DNA from: Nitrospirota bacterium
GTDB taxonomy: Bacteria > Nitrospirota > Thermodesulfovibrionia > Thermodesulfovibrionales > UBA6898
Direction of reading: 5' to 3'
Length of the DNA stretch: 64,000 nt
NCBI GenBank assembly: GCA_016214855.1
Contig: JACRMT010000006.1
Location: 1 to 64,000 of the forward strand
Every line of letters starts with the position of its first letter. Position 1 is the stretch's first letter. Both the position numbers and the translations under genes were made by a program. Below are positions 50,701-56,731 of the stretch, piece by piece. The notes under the pieces are model-generated. The model saw nothing but the letters and a program-made list of their open reading frames with translations, had not been told where the DNA came from and made no database searches.

Positions 50701-53184
50701 ATCAACGGATCTTTTCCTGTTCCAGCGATTATGGAAGGCAATAACTTCAGTCTGTCGGTCATTCCGGATTATGGGATTAATACGATAGAAGCGACGGCAA
50801 CAGATCGCGCCGGCAATACCTCAACAGCGAAGAGAACCATACTGTTTGACGATAGAAGTCCCTCACTTGCAGTCATTGATCCGACCCAGGACACAAAGAC
50901 GAACCAGACCGCAATGACGCTGAGAGGAAAAGTAGAGGATCTGACAGAAATCACTGTCAGGGTTACAATGGACGGCAACACATATGTACCTGCTATGGCT
51001 AATGGGACGTTCGAATTGCCGATTACATTTACTGCGGAAAAAGTATACCAGATCTACGTTACGGCAACTGATGAAGTCGGGAATGAGACAGCAGTGCAGA
51101 GAAACGTCTTATATGACATTACGGCTCCCATACTGACTGTAGACTCTGTGATAAGTCCTACGAGTATGGTCAGCCAGGTAGTGACCGGTCTTGTTGAGGC
51201 AGGAGCAATTGTCAGCGTTTCATGTCCCACAGCAAACATTGGTGTCGTCACGTATCCGACGCCTGAAACATGGGCAGTAACACTGCTGGATATGGAGGAG
51301 GGAACCCATATCATCGAGGTTACCGCCACTGACGAGGTCAGCAATATAAGCCAGACTGTTACGGCTGAGATAATTGTTGATCTGACATCTCCCTTAGTGA
51401 CTATTGCAGCACCTGCAAATGGAACTGACCATGTAGGCAAGGTGGACATTATTGCAATAGTCACGGATACCGGTGCTGGCGTAGGAAGCGTAGAATATCA
51501 AATTGATAGCGGTGATTGGAAACTCCTGTCTATGGCTGATCCTGCTGTGCATATGTATTCGGCAGTCTGGCTTCCTGTCCTGTCTGACGAAGGGACACAT
51601 ATGATCAACATCAGGGCCTCTGACAGGCTCGGCTTCATGAGCAACCCTGTGTCCGTTACTTTTGAAGTGAAATCTGATCAGAATTCAGACATCGAGATTG
51701 AAAAGACGATTCCGAATGTCAGAAATGTGCTGCTCTGGATCAACGACGGCTGCCATGAAAGCAATGAAGAATTGACCGGCTCGCAATATGGGACTGGAAA
51801 GAGCTTTCTATCGGGATATCCCGACGGCAACGGAGAAGGCGACGGATGCCGTGAAGAGAATATGGGAAGACTGAGCGCAGATACTTCTATCTCAAATGAA
51901 GAGGACACAGGCGACGACGAAGATTCGTCAGAGGGCGAGCATGAATGCAGAAAGTGCCTCAGGAGTGACCTTGTCGAAAGAGTCCTTGGTGAGTCAGCCA
52001 CGAGCCATTCCATAGTTTATTCTGCGAAGGACTTTCAGCACGAGTTGAGAAATCCGTATTACACAGACATTTTGATCCTCGGCAATCGGTATCCGCTGGA
52101 AGATCACTACTGGGAAGAACTCAGGGAAAAGGTCAATGCCGGTGTCGGGCTGGTATCCTCTCTCTGGATGAGGCGCGGAACTGATGAGCAGAATGAAACA
52201 TATGATCCCATACTGGGGATCCGGTATAAAGGAAGGCTGCCCGGGAGAACTCATAAGATCCGCACTGTCCAGAGCCCCATTACCGGCGCAGACAGAATTG
52301 ATTCAAAGGGCAAAGCGGAGCGGATCGAAACCGGACAGGGGACTGCAATCGCCGGCTGGCTTGAAACCGATGAATGCGAGAAAGGACGTCGCAGATCTGA
52401 TTACCAGATTAATGGCTGTATTGACGACGGGCAAAAAATGTCCTGCGAAAGCCCTGCCATTGTTTTAAACAAGTATGGAAAGGGGAGGGCGGTATTCATT
52501 GCCTTTGATATAGGAGAAACTCTGAATGACAAAACCTATTCGCAGATGACAGCCCTTATAAAGAACTCTCTGACATACGCCCACAGCGTCTCTGACATCA
52601 ACACCTTCGGACCGGGAAGTCTTGTCCCTGTAGAGATCAGCCTCAGTAGCCTCGGTAGCGCTTCCGACCTTAAAGTGACGGAGTCGTATTCTACGGCACT
52701 GAAGATATATGATCCGACAACAGAGGAGTGGATTACAGCAAACCCGTGGATTAATCGGCTGAAACTCGGGGTGAGCGAAACTGCGTCGATTCTTTATTAC
52801 GCCCTATTGCCCGACAGAGGGGGGATCTACACGCTGAAGACGGATATAAGTTATTTGGAAAATGGCATCTATAATCCATACAAGAGTATTTCCAATGATC
52901 TTGTCGTGGCTAACGACTTTAGCGCCTCGCTGTCCGACGTATTATGTGCTCTAGACGAGCTGGACTCAAGAAACAGCCAGGAAGTGAAGAACGCCAGGAG
53001 AATACTTCAGCTCATGCTCCTGCGTGACGCAAACACGAGGCAGACTATTGAGGCGAATATACACGGCGTCTTATCGGCTATACATCTAATTCTGGGGGTT
53101 AATTCGGACACATTCCGTGTCAGGACCATGATGGATGAACTCCTTAAGGGTCTGGAAAGCAGATACTATTACCTTGGCAATTAA
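35716..53184 (+). CDS. 5822-residue secreted multidomain mosaic protein
   Basis: A single 17.5-kb frame. The signal peptide begins at 35716 or, more likely, at the second ATG pair (35734/35737, just after GGGG), ending near HSADF. Domains in order: putative zinc peptidase with HELMHRW (164-170) and HWSFL (194); prenyltransferase-like alpha toroid with QxxDGGWG repeats (371-625); four CARDB Ig domains (629-1082); FlgD-Ig (1085-1170, FSPNGDG); beta-propeller (about 1190-1660); FlgD-Ig modules at 1779, 2446 and 2659; Ig-like and fibronectin III modules (2755-3900), with a discoidin domain at 3667-3799; a second propeller (about 4000-4290); CARDB-like and Ig modules (4336-5319); an acidic linker; an amidotransferase-like domain (about 5425-5625) and a helical tail. 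No sorting motif or membrane anchor is seen at the C-terminus. Probable cell-surface or extracellular adhesin/processing protein; function unknown. Confidence 0.85.
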   Translation: MGGLGTMMGGQKQLLCTLIALSLLLFSPSLSHSADFIATTLGDQGNVTVMEVSGNYDANNPDASTNTDPRKVIAKEFYRLHKDEYDFLVIFSNFDVKMPEVDARAFYLHVKNDTQGIGQQIFDNSWLFGSNGKLHGTIDMGNITALMTDPLEPTFETSLDILSHELMHRWGSYVKFMTAQGVVSSALLGKDLSHWSFLLNSYGSVLYGNQWQDNGNGTFTSIAARKYYSPLDLYLMGFIDKSQVPPMLLIDNPDIDPKQMPETGITITGTPTYVTIDQIIAAEGERIPGPTESQKSFKTAFIFITAPGTFTGDELYGIENIRNGWVTRYSVLSDGKGIMQVSSALREDIPTNPGITLPPVTPRTVPPKIEDGVAWLMNDQKPEGHWLDITQTAERDTAEAARSLKNFAVAQQNYSLGLQWLNSIASDNTDYLSRKIEAMAQAGQDVTMLLQTLISRQNLDGGWGSNREYMSSTADTASVLKAFSVAGYADPSAIGKAVAYLKAKQNPDQGWGSDNVSTIQSTANVLTAFNRLQLSADSYQLTDYIANGFAWLLQKQNPDGGFGNSPSTIYDTAHTLLTLGVFDIPMEIANKAVQYILSSQSEDGSWNESAYQTALAVEAVWKATVDPDLSIKNTDITFIPASITTLPSNIVINAVIGNTGRTGVAAAKVALYEGAVAEANKIGEQTLAFPGQSSVNVTFNATARDGNEHRFYIVVDPENLIREANESNNTTLKILYPLATYDFEVLSSDLSVSANPVDIFKDVKITSKITNKGTMNAYNVQIRYFIDEAGAPLEIGTSTVNIPAGATITSEIIWKTNKAGVNLPLTVLADPFNTFVEILKENNRAVMYLTVNGSTEPNLTISYKDMVLTPSPANERGSATISALVKNEGFSTANNIAVNFYKGVPGVDGVLLGSQVIPSLIAGTGSRAAIDWTDIQDAGERIIYVKVDPLGQITEISKDDNDAFVLLDILSLPDLAISTNSIKFNPAAPKDGDIVAIVVTVKNLGMQSASNVSVKAVDGDTVIGTKTISVIAGNAQGIVLFSYDTAGKSGAHQITVAVDPDNAIVEQSDDNNSATRTFGVQNANLWLTEPIFSPNGDGIKDSTQLFFRLDVQQTVRVIVVNKKSETVRTFSGIELTDITGGNITWDGLNDIGTVVADGQYQIKVVDLNNNVLGSLLVILDNNRSPLTEAIGTKYLLNTNLTCNLPLSLYENWQWLSDDGGIIFSLSGTEHNVPQYPSGIYFMSPTGDDITSILPMTLSENDFADLSSWKLSPDKTKIAFLSWKYNAKENIYAQELWTSDIEGKNLRLLIQVDQAVNDEEIFEIKWSPDGKYLLYNIGPVYKLGYRAYELWIINIENKSNIKIDSGYFTLTLISAEWSPDGTEIAYLASPTYEDDGNMATDALKISDLQGNKKNIYLFNNYTWWEPIHWLENQKILVEHPSMKPQLWLFDASGNGNHIKVADDYDVLFVAPDRQSLAFHTTVSGGLLTGGMINISNMDGNITYQYQNSDTDYVWDINTMGVTWAPDSQELVFSEMGIKSIWEYSNRRHYLTVLNMKSKATESFDLSLKVNDINSYINLFNWLPDNAAILASQNYLYNYPGDLYVINSETGAYTHLLSNMQLPWDLDADNNQDDYKSISPLGQIIAYYPNRYQASGCYYDYYKSSDLWGMSSLLNLTADLSAVKNKSYVILKGTAADLNFEGYMLEYADAKTPTVWNLVGPPSDLPVINNVFTTWVPPYEGVFFVRLTVWDKAGNIKREQKRVSWGLSSSITNLYKSTEIFSPNGDGTKDTVSLNYTVLEPIHLEFTIYDENNKLIRTFLKDHTTPCADNIIWDGRDNTGDIVPDGKYTIKVFDYEFFLEVDNTPPDLDLELSEIKQYQNNSMMGPDGPDLMTLVVLMRGLAYDKNLKYWIIEYGEGDNPLTWYEYSRGMDLLAAKDNNGNVITDPIGNAEIAQYHNQEIASLAGQRFRITVEDHAGNKRTVQSNMLEERMLLYFHSWGALYTSDYEYFKVYSSGEYPSLELPKEHILQGLETISVPITIINLQYWSDLQWHDASQQDHTSDGDIYIVWDRGKVLSEIGAVRLRAIDMFGQEHYSNTVMTKSQFTIDRCAPPTSAARNYLFEKLTLLKMQIQSADDIRFAQWTDYHIAQSPDVPTGTFSLAPLPDLRTGAEYHFRMIGIGESGREYIGEENSSVCDQPKTPELKLNLYVKDYAEADCGLLSDGKSGLSSMLSTKNLAAPITLKTLSYYIQINGALQLLRQFDLTKESWGAVGIEASAMAEGSYPVSAVLDYFDTHDYKDKELTTEGTLIVDRTLPEARITYPDKSQTLCPVKRTDARGDWFALPIEGIALDNIAVKRYELYYGFGEAPETWNPALTRVLTKDGIELVLIKGKDVKGKLGDWYVEGIHGTVSLKLKVIDIAGNVTCYTTSFTVKEVIDFSKPIVDKPLFSPNRDGLFDDVNVTYEINEYATVDLKVYPLALIDNDFVLGQSPVGTIASGISHLGGEGYAAWEGLTDAGIALDGHYGIAVIATDACGNTRTRWTEVGVDNAPPLTLISYPVPGDIIGNIIEVKGTVSDDNFRNYQLEAAPEGSTSEWRLIANNANPVMNDILGKWNTYGLNGIWTVRLTGYDAVGNKNETYVDIDLGERKDLIKDLDISPKHFSPNNDGKRDVATIKYELSYASNVKIEILNSAGTAKKTYTTITPSFGSYTYIWDGTDAVGLTVPDGTYVVKLTAELTANPSVNQFEAITVVVDTKAPVIDIKQPVSGFYIKTTDISVNGSLSDPNIMEYSMTVLSDTGTEMLDQGNQDRIAYHFGMLSSPAEGAYTLNIKAKDLAENSVEENIPFVIDRTPPKVTLDTPKSGEYFGHNKAEILITGSIEEKNLETFELRYALGDTPVQWTELLRGTAVPTMPQLFTWKVGRNDNMPDGNYTLSLFAKDKAGLTGESKVKVTVDNTAPETVISSPIDGSYIKSALDIKGTAFDANLDKCTVEFSEGNCQSAFKWSTLMSSTKSVKDGVLARMQILPAEGDYCIKVAAIDKLDNRSEARAKITIDTQPPAAPSLSGRIENRADMRVTWAANTEPDIAGYDLYREGKKLNTTLLAGLSFLDADLTEGTYTYMLKAIDYAGNESKPSNDVTIKIDLTGPNTRVRTPQDGARVSGLVDIKGTAYSADDFKEYRMSIGKGQSPSAWMLLRTSPVPEPYGILAQWDTAGLTEDEQYTIKLEADDINGNTSGHQITVTIDNRPPAVPLLLAAVPSVSDVQVTWKANTEQDLAGYFLYRNDQLANVQGIVIGNLKPYLIAATVYSDKGLPDGTYKYSLLAMDSAGNLSDQSNSIEVTIDTRPPHAAIVDPANMSKFDKQILLKAESLDIDIAGIQFQYRKASDQVWITLGGPISRQPYITFLDPIAVGLTVGEYHFRAVATDKGGKTDPTPEYVTLTYSDVTAPDLPMGLKALTKGTDVTLTWMSNPAADLDGYNIYRTSGKTRAKINAAVIKESTYPDANLGDGSYDYEVTSIDTSGNESKQSNSVSARIYAPLLVQPYTPTGKMALSVIGRNAAANATVQIFAETVSGPESRGATSSDASGNFALDFSLALGENKVTSTSTDAAGNISRVSDMVVVVYNEPPLLPKGLQSVVNGHDINLTWVPNTEVDLVGYNIFRGDEKLNSPVSIISGNATSSSYYYYYQPSNAFDGDPNSYWLDLSYGTFSPVWLQIDLPSPELITHMEINWLGDVYAGSDYEVQTWSGYAWITLKKVAGNTAMVNSFDFKPSYRTDKIRISITGTINQDYYKQVGISEISILRDNLLTEASYNDLNLSDEKYAYSITAVDYYGFESLPSEEVKAEVGDVIPPAAPISLTAATTGQEIKLSWSANAESDLAGYNLYGLEAQAWIRQNSSLITDTAYRDAGLPNGTYTYKVTAVDSIGNESLPSNEASADVYVADTVAPAVPVLFFPTIAGLPIILQKDRTDVMGFAEPGSSVTLYKSGISVATTSALEDDDISTIAIDYAWGDATLSPDGTTIAYMDSNYSLWVRDLASGTEKQVAQYGNSPVWSSDGSKIAFQYNEDRNGQQNYLIGIYDIRAEAVAPLTGATDDPYIDEYYPSWSSDGSRIAFISYQGGSYNIWFKDFMAGDVKQLTHAGYTVVLKLSPDGKRLAYIDGDNYYLYVMDIASGESILIDDKATADSLDWSPDSRALLFSSSVNGNVDLYRHDFPMHVRAQLTSNAEYEFAAQWSPEGKSIFFGQYDGNWNMSLRIISADAPHDGRLLSTEPDLYNLSWLKSGAITFADGSILFFVHPKGYFMYSAVALEAGENLFTAIATDSSGNSGQPSDEISVTFETSQLPDIETLADDIYLYPAVPVDGQQLLMNIVVWNRGQTEAINVVADVYIQDAFGNLERIKSVSIPLLSPGSGEIISISWATLGRNGANKLFVVLDPANMLTEQREDNNIGEKEFYIVTGEGVSLSTVLSAAQLMHGQDTGIDITIVNNGIAREGVLNVAIEDENGYSVALLDSRNIHLAYGSQEHYVYTWNTGSTYAGMYRVRAAVGDASGIIAEKIVPFTILPEIAIEASVVTDKALYGPHENVQATFILRNNAHNYIIPDLKINNLIMDAAGTVLFAEEKDVRNMLSGITVSFSAIWDTGLIKPGNYYAAINIYDNGQMILSKTAPFIIESVVTVSGSLLVSPSIVLLGNTVHMDYAVLNAGNSDAMGLTIRVLVEDPETQAVLKTFENMVDLGINSSTLGQFILSTQGLGLKNYTAALQYVYQGDTRSLAKSLFSVRDGMPPAVTLISPSSGSLFNSAIDITAIATDDASGVDWVEFRIDNGSWKLLPIADPSSGRFATTWLPARADEGTHTIDVRATDKSGNASPISSTLLTIDTTAPVLIVSTLSDGSWTKNELLNVAGIVTDNIGIQQVSINDTVVPLNVDNSFSYPITTQDGENVITVTATDLAGNQAIDTRTINFDRSVPVITIITPADNIKTMLLPVDLSGTVDEQSSVAVAINGSFPVPAIMEGNNFSLSVIPDYGINTIEATATDRAGNTSTAKRTILFDDRSPSLAVIDPTQDTKTNQTAMTLRGKVEDLTEITVRVTMDGNTYVPAMANGTFELPITFTAEKVYQIYVTATDEVGNETAVQRNVLYDITAPILTVDSVISPTSMVSQVVTGLVEAGAIVSVSCPTANIGVVTYPTPETWAVTLLDMEEGTHIIEVTATDEVSNISQTVTAEIIVDLTSPLVTIAAPANGTDHVGKVDIIAIVTDTGAGVGSVEYQIDSGDWKLLSMADPAVHMYSAVWLPVLSDEGTHMINIRASDRLGFMSNPVSVTFEVKSDQNSDIEIEKTIPNVRNVLLWINDGCHESNEELTGSQYGTGKSFLSGYPDGNGEGDGCREENMGRLSADTSISNEEDTGDDEDSSEGEHECRKCLRSDLVERVLGESATSHSIVYSAKDFQHELRNPYYTDILILGNRYPLEDHYWEELREKVNAGVGLVSSLWMRRGTDEQNETYDPILGIRYKGRLPGRTHKIRTVQSPITGADRIDSKGKAERIETGQGTAIAGWLETDECEKGRRRSDYQINGCIDDGQKMSCESPAIVLNKYGKGRAVFIAFDIGETLNDKTYSQMTALIKNSLTYAHSVSDINTFGPGSLVPVEISLSSLGSASDLKVTESYSTALKIYDPTTEEWITANPWINRLKLGVSETASILYYALLPDRGGIYTLKTDISYLENGIYNPYKSISNDLVVANDFSASLSDVLCALDELDSRNSQEVKNARRILQLMLLRDANTRQTIEANIHGVLSAIHLILGVNSDTFRVRTMMDELLKGLESRYYYLGN
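35720..35802 (+). repeat. 83-bp direct repeat, right copy
   Basis: Right copy of the repeat at 35301-35383. It forms the first codons of the giant gene, so the open frame depends on it for its secretion signal. Confidence 0.97.
37308..37345 (+). repeat. TCAGC-type short repeats in the giant gene
   Basis: ACAGTTATCAGC occurs twice, 15 nt apart, translated as LQLSADSYQLTD between two helical toroid repeats; same family as 28525-28579. Confidence 0.6.
44295..44329. repeat. 14-bp perfect inverted repeat with 7-nt loop inside the giant gene
   Basis: TGAGTATTTCGGCC (44295-44308), loop ATAATAA, GGCCGAAATACTCA (44316-44329). It encodes GEYFGHNKAEIL at a strand turn of an Ig-like module. The stem would be very stable in the mRNA. 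Confidence 0.95.
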
Positions 53185-53335
53185 TACGTTAATGCCCGCA
53201 ACTGATTGTATTGTCCCGGCAGATGTATTCCATGGGAACAAGAAATTTCGCTTCATAACAGAGGTATTCCGGCCAGCCCGCAAGAGCGCGGGAACGAACT
53301 AAATGATATGTTTATAACGAGTGGGTAATACGAGT
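53185..53335. other. convergent intergenic region after the giant gene
   Basis: A hairpin CCCGC-AAGAGC-GCGGG lies at 53277-53292 but has no T tract on either side. No gene or clear promoter is visible. Confidence 0.4.
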
Positions 53336-53986
53336 TTACCCAATGGCCTTGCTGAGTATGCTCAGAAAATCGGTCCTGGATATCTCCCTTGCTCCCAGGC
53401 TGGCGAGATGTTCTGTTCTGACCTGGCAGTCTATAAGCGTGAGCCCTTTTGGCAGCATCTGCTCGACGAAGACGGCAAAGGCAACTTTGGAGGCATTGCT
53501 TTTCCTGGCAAACATGGACTCTCCGAAGAAAATCCTGCCGAGCATGACGCCGTAAAGGCCGCCGACGAGTTGACCTTCATACCATGCCTCAACAGAGTGG
53601 GCGTATCCTGAGGAGTGGAGGCCCGTATAAGCCCTGATCATTTCTTCTGTGATCCATGTGCCTGACTGTCCCTTGCGGTTTGCTTCTGCGCAGGCCCGCA
53701 TCACCTGTTCAAAGGCTTTGTTCATCGTCACGGTAAAAAGGCCTTTTCTGATGCATTGTCTGAGGCTGCGTGAGACGTTCAGTTCCTCGGGAAAGAGCAC
53801 CAGGCGGGGATCAGGAGACCACCAGAGGAGCGGGGAATCTTCAGAATACCAGGGGAAAATTCCCATGGAGTAGGCTTTCAGAAGACGCTTCTGACTGAGG
53901 TCTCCGCCGACAGCAAGCAAGCCGTCTGCCTCCGCCTGCGCAGGAGAAGGGAAAAAAAGTTTGTCAGAGAGAAGAAAAATAGACAT
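53336..53986 (-). CDS. aat: leucyl/phenylalanyl-tRNA-protein transferase
   Basis: A 216-residue Aat, which adds Leu or Phe to proteins with N-terminal Arg or Lys and so marks them for ClpAP. Diagnostic segments: FPSPAQAEADGLLAVGGDLS, LKAYSMGIFPWY, LLWWSPDPR, and the C-terminal FGESMFARKSNASKVA. It lies beside clpA and clpS, so the complete bacterial N-degron pathway (transferase, adaptor, unfoldase) is encoded together here except for clpP. Gap to clpA is 54 nt, same strand. Confidence 0.96.
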   Translation of the reverse strand: MSIFLLSDKLFFPSPAQAEADGLLAVGGDLSQKRLLKAYSMGIFPWYSEDSPLLWWSPDPRLVLFPEELNVSRSLRQCIRKGLFTVTMNKAFEQVMRACAEANRKGQSGTWITEEMIRAYTGLHSSGYAHSVEAWYEGQLVGGLYGVMLGRIFFGESMFARKSNASKVAFAVFVEQMLPKGLTLIDCQVRTEHLASLGAREISRTDFLSILSKAIG

Positions 53987-54040
53987 GGCCGGCAGTGGCG
54001 GTAATGCGTGAAAGCGCTGGTGCGCTACAGCGATCGTTCA

Positions 54041-56290
54041 TCAGGAACCATAGTCAAAGATGAGTGCATCGTCCTTCAGGCCGATGGATACGCTGCCGCC
54101 TTTTCTGAGCTTTCCGAAGAGGACCTCGTCTGAAAGAATATTCTTGATCTTTTCCTGGATGAGCCTGCCCAGCGGTCTTGCGCCCTGAGACGGGTCGTAT
54201 CCCCTGGCTGCCAGCCAGGTCCGCGCCTCATCCGTAAGCAGCACGGTTATTTTCTTTTTTCTCATCGAACTTCTCAGTTCGTCCATAAACTTGTCAACGA
54301 CCTTCTTCATGATCTCCTGCGTCAGGGGCTTAAAGGCCAGCATCGCGTCTATGCGATTTCTGAATTCCGGACTGAACAGGTTTGTGATGGCGTCCCTGCC
54401 TTTGAGCTGCCTGTCTATGGACCTGTCGCCGAATCCGATGACCTGTCTGTCCATATCCTTTGCGCCGGCATTGGAGGTCATGATAAGGATAACGTTCCTG
54501 AAGTCGGCCTTCTTGCCGCTGTTGTCGGTCAGGGTCGCATAGTCCATGATCTGAAGCAGGATGTTGAATATGTCAGGATGCGCCTTTTCGATCTCGTCAA
54601 GGAGAAGAACAGCGTACGGGTGCTTTCTGATCGCATCGGTGAGCAGACCGCCCTGATCAAAACCGACATATCCGGGAGGCGCGCCGATCAGGCGGGAGAC
54701 CGTATGTTTTTCCATATATTCCGACATGTCAAAGCGAATGAACTTGACGCCCATGACCGCGGCCATCTGTTTTGAGACCTCTGTCTTGCCGACCCCGGTG
54801 GGGCCGAGAAACAGGAACGAGCCGACAGGCCTGTCAGGGCTGCCCATGCCTGCACGGATCCTCTTGATCGAAGCCACCAGTGAAGCAATTGCCTCATCCT
54901 GGCCGAAGACGACCTTCTTCAGGTCCTGATCAAGGGTCATGAGCTTTTTTACGTCTGACTGGGAGATGGTCTGCGGAGGGATCTTTGCTATCTTCGCAAT
55001 GATCTTTTCGATCTCAGCGGTGCTGACCGTATGAGTGCCTGCCCTGCCGGAAAGTTTTGAGAGAGCCCCTGCTTCATCGATCACATCGATCGCTTTGTCA
55101 GGGAGGTATTTATCGTTGATATATTTTGCAGAAAGCTCGGCTGCAGCCTTGAGAGCGCCCGGTGAGTAGCGCACGTGATGAAAGTCCTCGTAATAGGACT
55201 TCAGTCCCTGGAGTATGCTGACCGTCTCGTTAAGGGACGGCTCCTGAAGCTCCAGTTTCTGGAAGCGGCGGGAGAGTGCCCGGTCCTTCTCAAAATAGTT
55301 CTTATATTCCTCATAGGTGCTGGCGCCGATGCACCGCATCCTGCCGGAGTTGAGCACCGGCTTAAGGATGTTTGATGCGTCCATTGATCCGCCGCTCGTC
55401 GCTCCTGCGCCGACGATGGTATGGATCTCGTCAATGAAAAGGATCGCGTCCGGAATGCGTTCGAGCGCTTTTATCGTGGCCTTGAGCCGCGCTTCGAAAT
55501 CGCCGCGGTATTTTGTCCCTGCGATGAGCGCACCCATGTCGAGAGAATACATGCTGCTTTTTTTAAGAACATCAGGCACAAGACCTGACCGGATGTTCAG
55601 GGCGAGCCCTTCAACGACGGCAGTCTTGCCGACACCCGGCTCACCCACAAGGATGACATTGTTCTTGCGCCTTCGGCAGAGCACCTGGACCATCCTTTCG
55701 AGCTCATCCTTCCTGCCGACGAGCGGATCGATCTCATTTCTGCCGGCCTTCTCTATCAGATTGACAGCATAGATCCGGAGGGGGTCTTCAGAAGGCCTTT
55801 CTTCCTGCCTTTCATGGTCATGACCCTGCCGCTCGTGCGGAGATGGCCTGTCTGCATCTGTTTTGGCCATGCCGTGTGAAATATATTCGAGGACATCAAG
55901 ACGCTGAATGCCTGCCTGGTGAAGGATATGGACTGCGTGGGACTCTTCTTCCAAAAAGATCGCGGAAAGGATATCTCCTGCGTCTGCCTCTTCTTTGCCC
56001 GCGGACTGGACATGTGTCAGCGCGCGCTGGAGCACACGCTGGAACCCGACGGTCGGCTTGGGATAGGGACTGCTCTTTGTCGAGGTCTTGTGGCAGTGCT
56101 CTGTAAAATAATCGGCAAGAGCCTTCTTGATGCCTGATATGTCGCCGCCGCAGTTCCTTACAACGTCTGCGCCGAGGTCGTCATGAAGGATCGCATAAAG
56201 GATATGTTCCACGGTCAGATATTCATGACGCTGGGAACGGGCGTCCTTGATCGTGGCCTCCATGATGAGTTCGAATTCCTTGTTGATCAT
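54041..56290 (-). CDS. clpA: ATP-dependent Clp protease ATP-binding subunit ClpA
   Basis: A 749-residue AAA+ unfoldase. It has the N-domain (TVEHILYAILHD), first AAA module with GEPGVGKTAVVEGLA, and second module with GPTGVGKTEVSKQ and the RPLGRLIQEKIK sensor 2 region. The ATG at 56290 is chosen because it overlaps the clpS stop as ATGA and has GGAG upstream; the longer frame from 56308 would extend into clpS. ClpA takes substrates from the adaptor ClpS and feeds ClpP, whose gene is not in the window. Confidence 0.96.
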   Translation of the reverse strand: MINKEFELIMEATIKDARSQRHEYLTVEHILYAILHDDLGADVVRNCGGDISGIKKALADYFTEHCHKTSTKSSPYPKPTVGFQRVLQRALTHVQSAGKEEADAGDILSAIFLEEESHAVHILHQAGIQRLDVLEYISHGMAKTDADRPSPHERQGHDHERQEERPSEDPLRIYAVNLIEKAGRNEIDPLVGRKDELERMVQVLCRRRKNNVILVGEPGVGKTAVVEGLALNIRSGLVPDVLKKSSMYSLDMGALIAGTKYRGDFEARLKATIKALERIPDAILFIDEIHTIVGAGATSGGSMDASNILKPVLNSGRMRCIGASTYEEYKNYFEKDRALSRRFQKLELQEPSLNETVSILQGLKSYYEDFHHVRYSPGALKAAAELSAKYINDKYLPDKAIDVIDEAGALSKLSGRAGTHTVSTAEIEKIIAKIAKIPPQTISQSDVKKLMTLDQDLKKVVFGQDEAIASLVASIKRIRAGMGSPDRPVGSFLFLGPTGVGKTEVSKQMAAVMGVKFIRFDMSEYMEKHTVSRLIGAPPGYVGFDQGGLLTDAIRKHPYAVLLLDEIEKAHPDIFNILLQIMDYATLTDNSGKKADFRNVILIMTSNAGAKDMDRQVIGFGDRSIDRQLKGRDAITNLFSPEFRNRIDAMLAFKPLTQEIMKKVVDKFMDELRSSMRKKKITVLLTDEARTWLAARGYDPSQGARPLGRLIQEKIKNILSDEVLFGKLRKGGSVSIGLKDDALIFDYGS

Positions 56291-56601
56291 GCCTTCTCCA
56301 TAGAGCATTTTAGCGGGAACTCATGCTCCTGTGCAATATTGTGGACCGTGTCGATCTTTGTTTCGGCTATTTCCTTGGTGTAGATACCCGCAAGTCCCTT
56401 CCCGTTCTTGTGGACATGAAGCATGATCCTCGTGGCCTCGACCGCCGGCAGATGGAAGACCGTTTCGAGGATATGTATAACGAAATCCATGGTGGTATAG
56501 TCATCGTTCAGGAGAAATACGGAATATAAGGGAGGCCGTTTCAGCAACAGGTCAGCAGCTTCCTCTGATTCTTTTTCTTTAAGGGGCGTGTTCAGTGCCA
56601 T
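56287..56601 (-). CDS. clpS: ClpS adaptor
   Basis: A 104-residue ClpS. Key features: PPLYSVFLLNDDYTTMDFVIHIL (the NDDYT and D/M residues that hold the N-degron side chain) and MLHVHKNGKGLAGIYTKEIAETK. It recognises proteins bearing N-terminal Leu, Phe, Trp or Tyr and hands them to ClpA. First gene of the clpS-clpA-aat run, transcribed away from the ompA-like gene. Confidence 0.96.
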   Translation of the reverse strand: MALNTPLKEKESEEAADLLLKRPPLYSVFLLNDDYTTMDFVIHILETVFHLPAVEATRIMLHVHKNGKGLAGIYTKEIAETKIDTVHNIAQEHEFPLKCSMEKA

Positions 56602-56672
56602 AAATTTATTTTATCACAGCCGCAGCACGTGATTCCTTACTAAAAAAGGGTACATCAAGAATGTAAAAAACA

Positions 56673-56701
56673 TTGACATGAAAGGCAGTTGGCGATAAAA
56701 T
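56673..56701 (+). promoter_or_regulatory. strong promoter of the OmpA-family gene
   Basis: Consensus TTGACA (56673-56678), exactly 17 nt, TAAAAT (56696-56701). AGGAGGG follows at about 56720, just before the ATG at 56732. Confidence 0.8.
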
Positions 56702-56731
56702 AGGCCAATTATAAATTTTAGGAGGGTTCTC

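Noticed and set aside
53277-53292. Hairpin after the giant gene as a rho-independent terminator
   Set aside because: The 5-bp stem has no T tract on either strand.
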